Shown one piece after another: positions 62,483 through 64,000 of a stretch of DNA of 64,000 nucleotides. Source of the stretch: DATDAW01 sp036525185 (GTDB taxonomy: Bacteria; Verrucomicrobiota; Verrucomicrobiia; Chthoniobacterales; DASVRZ01); contig DATDAW010000002.1 of assembly GCA_036525185.1 (NCBI GenBank), positions 98,260 through 162,259 on the forward strand, given 5' to 3'. Each line of letters opens with the position of its first letter. Position 1 is the stretch's first letter. A program made the position numbers and the translations under genes. The notes under the pieces were generated by a model, which saw nothing but the letters and a program-made list of their open reading frames with translations, did no database searches and was not told the DNA's origin.

Positions 62483-63766
62483 ATGCCCAGATTTAACTAT
62501 GTCGCGCTTGATGCCCGGGGACAGGAATCCACGGGGATCATAGAAGCCACCAATTCCAACGACGCGGTCGGCCAGCTTCGGCAGGCAGGTTATTTTCCCA
62601 CCAGTGTTCTCGAAGAGGGAGCGCCAGGAGCCGCGAGAGTCGCCCGGAGAGCGGCAGCAAAGCCTGCAAAAGCCGTCGTCGTCAAACAGAGCGGCAGCAA
62701 GACGCTTTTCAAGAAAAGCACGGTCAAGCCCAAAGTGCTCATGATTTTTACCCGGCAGCTCGCTACGCTCATCGACGCTGGACTGCCGTTGCTCCGTGGC
62801 TTGACGGTGCTTGCAAAGCAGGAGCGCGATCCGGTTCTAAAATCGACCATCGGCCAGCTTGCGGACTCTGTGCAGGGTGGTTCCACGTTTTCTGAAAGCC
62901 TCGCGGGCCATCCCCGGATTTTTAACAAGCTCTACGTCAACATGGTCAAGGCCGGCGAGTTGGGCGGTGTGCTGGAACTCGTCCTCATTCGTCTCGCGGA
63001 GTTCCAGGAAAAAGCGCAAAAGATCAAAAACAAAGTGGTCGCGGCGATGTTTTATCCAATCATCGTGCTGTGCATCGCCATCGCGATCATGGGTTTCCTG
63101 CTTGTTTTTATCGTTCCGAAATTCGAGCAAATCTTCAAAGACATGTTGGGCGGCAAGCCGCTCCCCGGCCTGACGGTGTTCGTCATCACGGTCAGCAATG
63201 CCCTCAAGGATAACATCTTGCTCGTCATCGCGGGTGTCATTGTATCCGTCATTGGCTACAGACTTTTCGCCGCGACGCCCGCTGGCAAGGTCCTTATAGA
63301 CCGTATCAAATTGAAGATGCCGCTGTTTGGCGATTTGCTTCGCAAGACATCCATTTCGCGGTTCACGCGGACACTCGGCACATTGGTCACGAGCGGTGTT
63401 CCGATTCTCCAAGCACTGAACATCACGCGGGAGACTGCCGGCAACCAGGTCATCGCCGATGCCATTACCAAAGTGCACGACTCGGTTAAGGAAGGTGAAT
63501 CCATCGTGCATCCGCTTGAAGCGAGCGGCGTGTTCCCGCCGATGGTCATTTCCATGATTGACGTGGGCGAAGAGACTGGCCAGCTGCCGGAAATGCTTTT
63601 GAAAATCGCAGAAGTTTATGACGACGAAGTCGACAACGCCGTTAGCGGCCTGACGTCGTTGCTGGAGCCGATCATGATCGTTTTCCTTGCGGTCGTCGTC
63701 GGCACGATCGTCATTGCGCTCTTCCTGCCGTTGATCTCCATCATCAGCACCATGCAGGCCGGATAA
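62483..63766 (+). CDS. pilC: Type IV pilus/type II secretion platform protein PilC (GspF)
   Basis: A 427-residue inner-membrane platform protein with two T2SSF domains. The N-terminus MPRFNYVALDARGQESTGII is typical, followed by a lysine-rich linker (about 60-85). The first cytoplasmic helical domain has FTRQLATLIDAGLPLLRGL; membrane helices lie near 190-215 and 240-260. A second domain has FTRTLGTLVTSGVPILQAL, and the last membrane segment is near 395-425 (IMIVFLAVVVGTIVIALFLP). It interacts with PilB and the pilins. It precedes a prepilin gene by 22 bases. Confidence 0.93.
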   Translation: MPRFNYVALDARGQESTGIIEATNSNDAVGQLRQAGYFPTSVLEEGAPGAARVARRAAAKPAKAVVVKQSGSKTLFKKSTVKPKVLMIFTRQLATLIDAGLPLLRGLTVLAKQERDPVLKSTIGQLADSVQGGSTFSESLAGHPRIFNKLYVNMVKAGELGGVLELVLIRLAEFQEKAQKIKNKVVAAMFYPIIVLCIAIAIMGFLLVFIVPKFEQIFKDMLGGKPLPGLTVFVITVSNALKDNILLVIAGVIVSVIGYRLFAATPAGKVLIDRIKLKMPLFGDLLRKTSISRFTRTLGTLVTSGVPILQALNITRETAGNQVIADAITKVHDSVKEGESIVHPLEASGVFPPMVISMIDVGEETGQLPEMLLKIAEVYDDEVDNAVSGLTSLLEPIMIVFLAVVVGTIVIALFLPLISIISTMQAG

Positions 63767-63788
63767 GTTCAATAGTCTCTCCCGGAAT

Positions 63789-64000
63789 ATGAGAATCCCC
63801 CCAGGATTTCACAGAAAAGAGCGTCGTTCTGGTCAAACACCGGGGTTCACCTTGGTGGAATTGCTGACCGTAATGACGATCATCGCCATTCTCGCAGCGC
63901 TGGCTGTGGGCATGTTTCAATACGCTGAGCAGAAAGGCTCGCGGTCACGGGCGGAAGTCGAAATCAACGCGATGCAAGCCGCGCTGGAAAGCTACAAGGC
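63789..64000 (+). CDS. Type IV prepilin-like protein (runs off the window)
   Basis: The first 70 residues are visible. A 19-residue basic leader ends in G before FTLVELL, the prepilin peptidase site (G|F, with Glu at +5). It is followed by the hydrophobic helix TVMTIIAILAALAVGMF and then a helical QYAEQKGSRSRAEVEINAMQ. This is the N-terminus of a type IV pilin or type II secretion pseudopilin (PilA/GspG-like). It lies 22 bases downstream of pilC. Confidence 0.9.
   Translation, partial: MRIPPGFHRKERRSGQTPGFTLVELLTVMTIIAILAALAVGMFQYAEQKGSRSRAEVEINAMQAALESYK

Overview
The window looks like chromosomal DNA of a GC-rich Gram-negative bacterium, most probably a verrucomicrobial (Chthoniobacter/Spartobacteria-like) member of the PVC group. 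This rests on a complete mraZ-to-ftsZ division and cell-wall (dcw) cluster with a MurC-MurB fusion, a divergent FtsZ, a eukaryotic-type single-chain glycyl-tRNA synthetase, DUF6600-type lipoproteins and dispersed GTAGCGGCGGTCTATGAC-type palindromes. The phylum call is inference; no rRNA gene is present to confirm it.

Layout. 1-2.9 kb (minus): pfkA (cut by the window edge), a DacA-type D,D-carboxypeptidase, a small membrane protein and an AI-2E family permease. 3.1-4.3 kb: a gene graveyard with a frameshifted aldo/keto reductase, a short SDR fragment, a decayed AraC regulator and a DoxX fragment. 4.9-10 kb: three intact short-chain dehydrogenases, a DUF1097 membrane protein, a LysR regulator divergent from one SDR, and a small membrane protein. 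10.5-13.9 kb: galT, a tiny zinc-ribbon protein overlapping a membrane protein, a conserved protein usually labelled 3-methyladenine glycosylase, and a REC-only response regulator.

14.1-33.2 kb (plus): the dcw cluster, in order mraZ, rsmH, ftsL-like, ftsI, murE, murF, mraY, murD, a LysM membrane protein, ftsW, murG, murC-murB fusion, ddl, ftsQ, ftsA, ftsZ. Most junctions overlap or are only a few bases apart, so it probably behaves as one operon. It is preceded by a sigma70-like promoter overlapped by four 10-bp-spaced MraZ-type boxes. MurE carries the DNPR motif of meso-diaminopimelate-adding enzymes. FtsZ has lost the usual T7-loop NxDxxD residues.

33.2-40.5 kb: phoU, glyQS, an RlpA-like lipoprotein, pnp and rpsO (all minus), then tRNA-Gly(GCC) and trpC on plus. 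40.5-54 kb: a carbohydrate-binding-like lipoprotein, two ABC exporter half-transporters that look like an asymmetric heterodimer, a bacterial dynamin-like GTPase, a polysaccharide deacetylase, hisF, a phosphate acetyltransferase-type enzyme, a secreted protein with a lysozyme-like motif, a PDZ protein and PEP carboxylase. 54-57.2 kb: a two-TM protein and a large DUF6600 lipoprotein with a low-complexity tail. 57.4-64 kb: type IV pilus/type II secretion genes pilT, pilB, pilC and a prepilin (cut by the window end), interrupted by a LysR regulator, a DUF4406-like protein and a NUDIX hydrolase.

I did not find CRISPR arrays, insertion sequences, prophage genes or a clearly new multi-gene system. 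The most interesting items are the FtsZ T7-loop change, the LysM protein inside the dcw operon, the MraZ operator, the heterodimeric exporter, the dynamin-like protein and the decayed redox locus.
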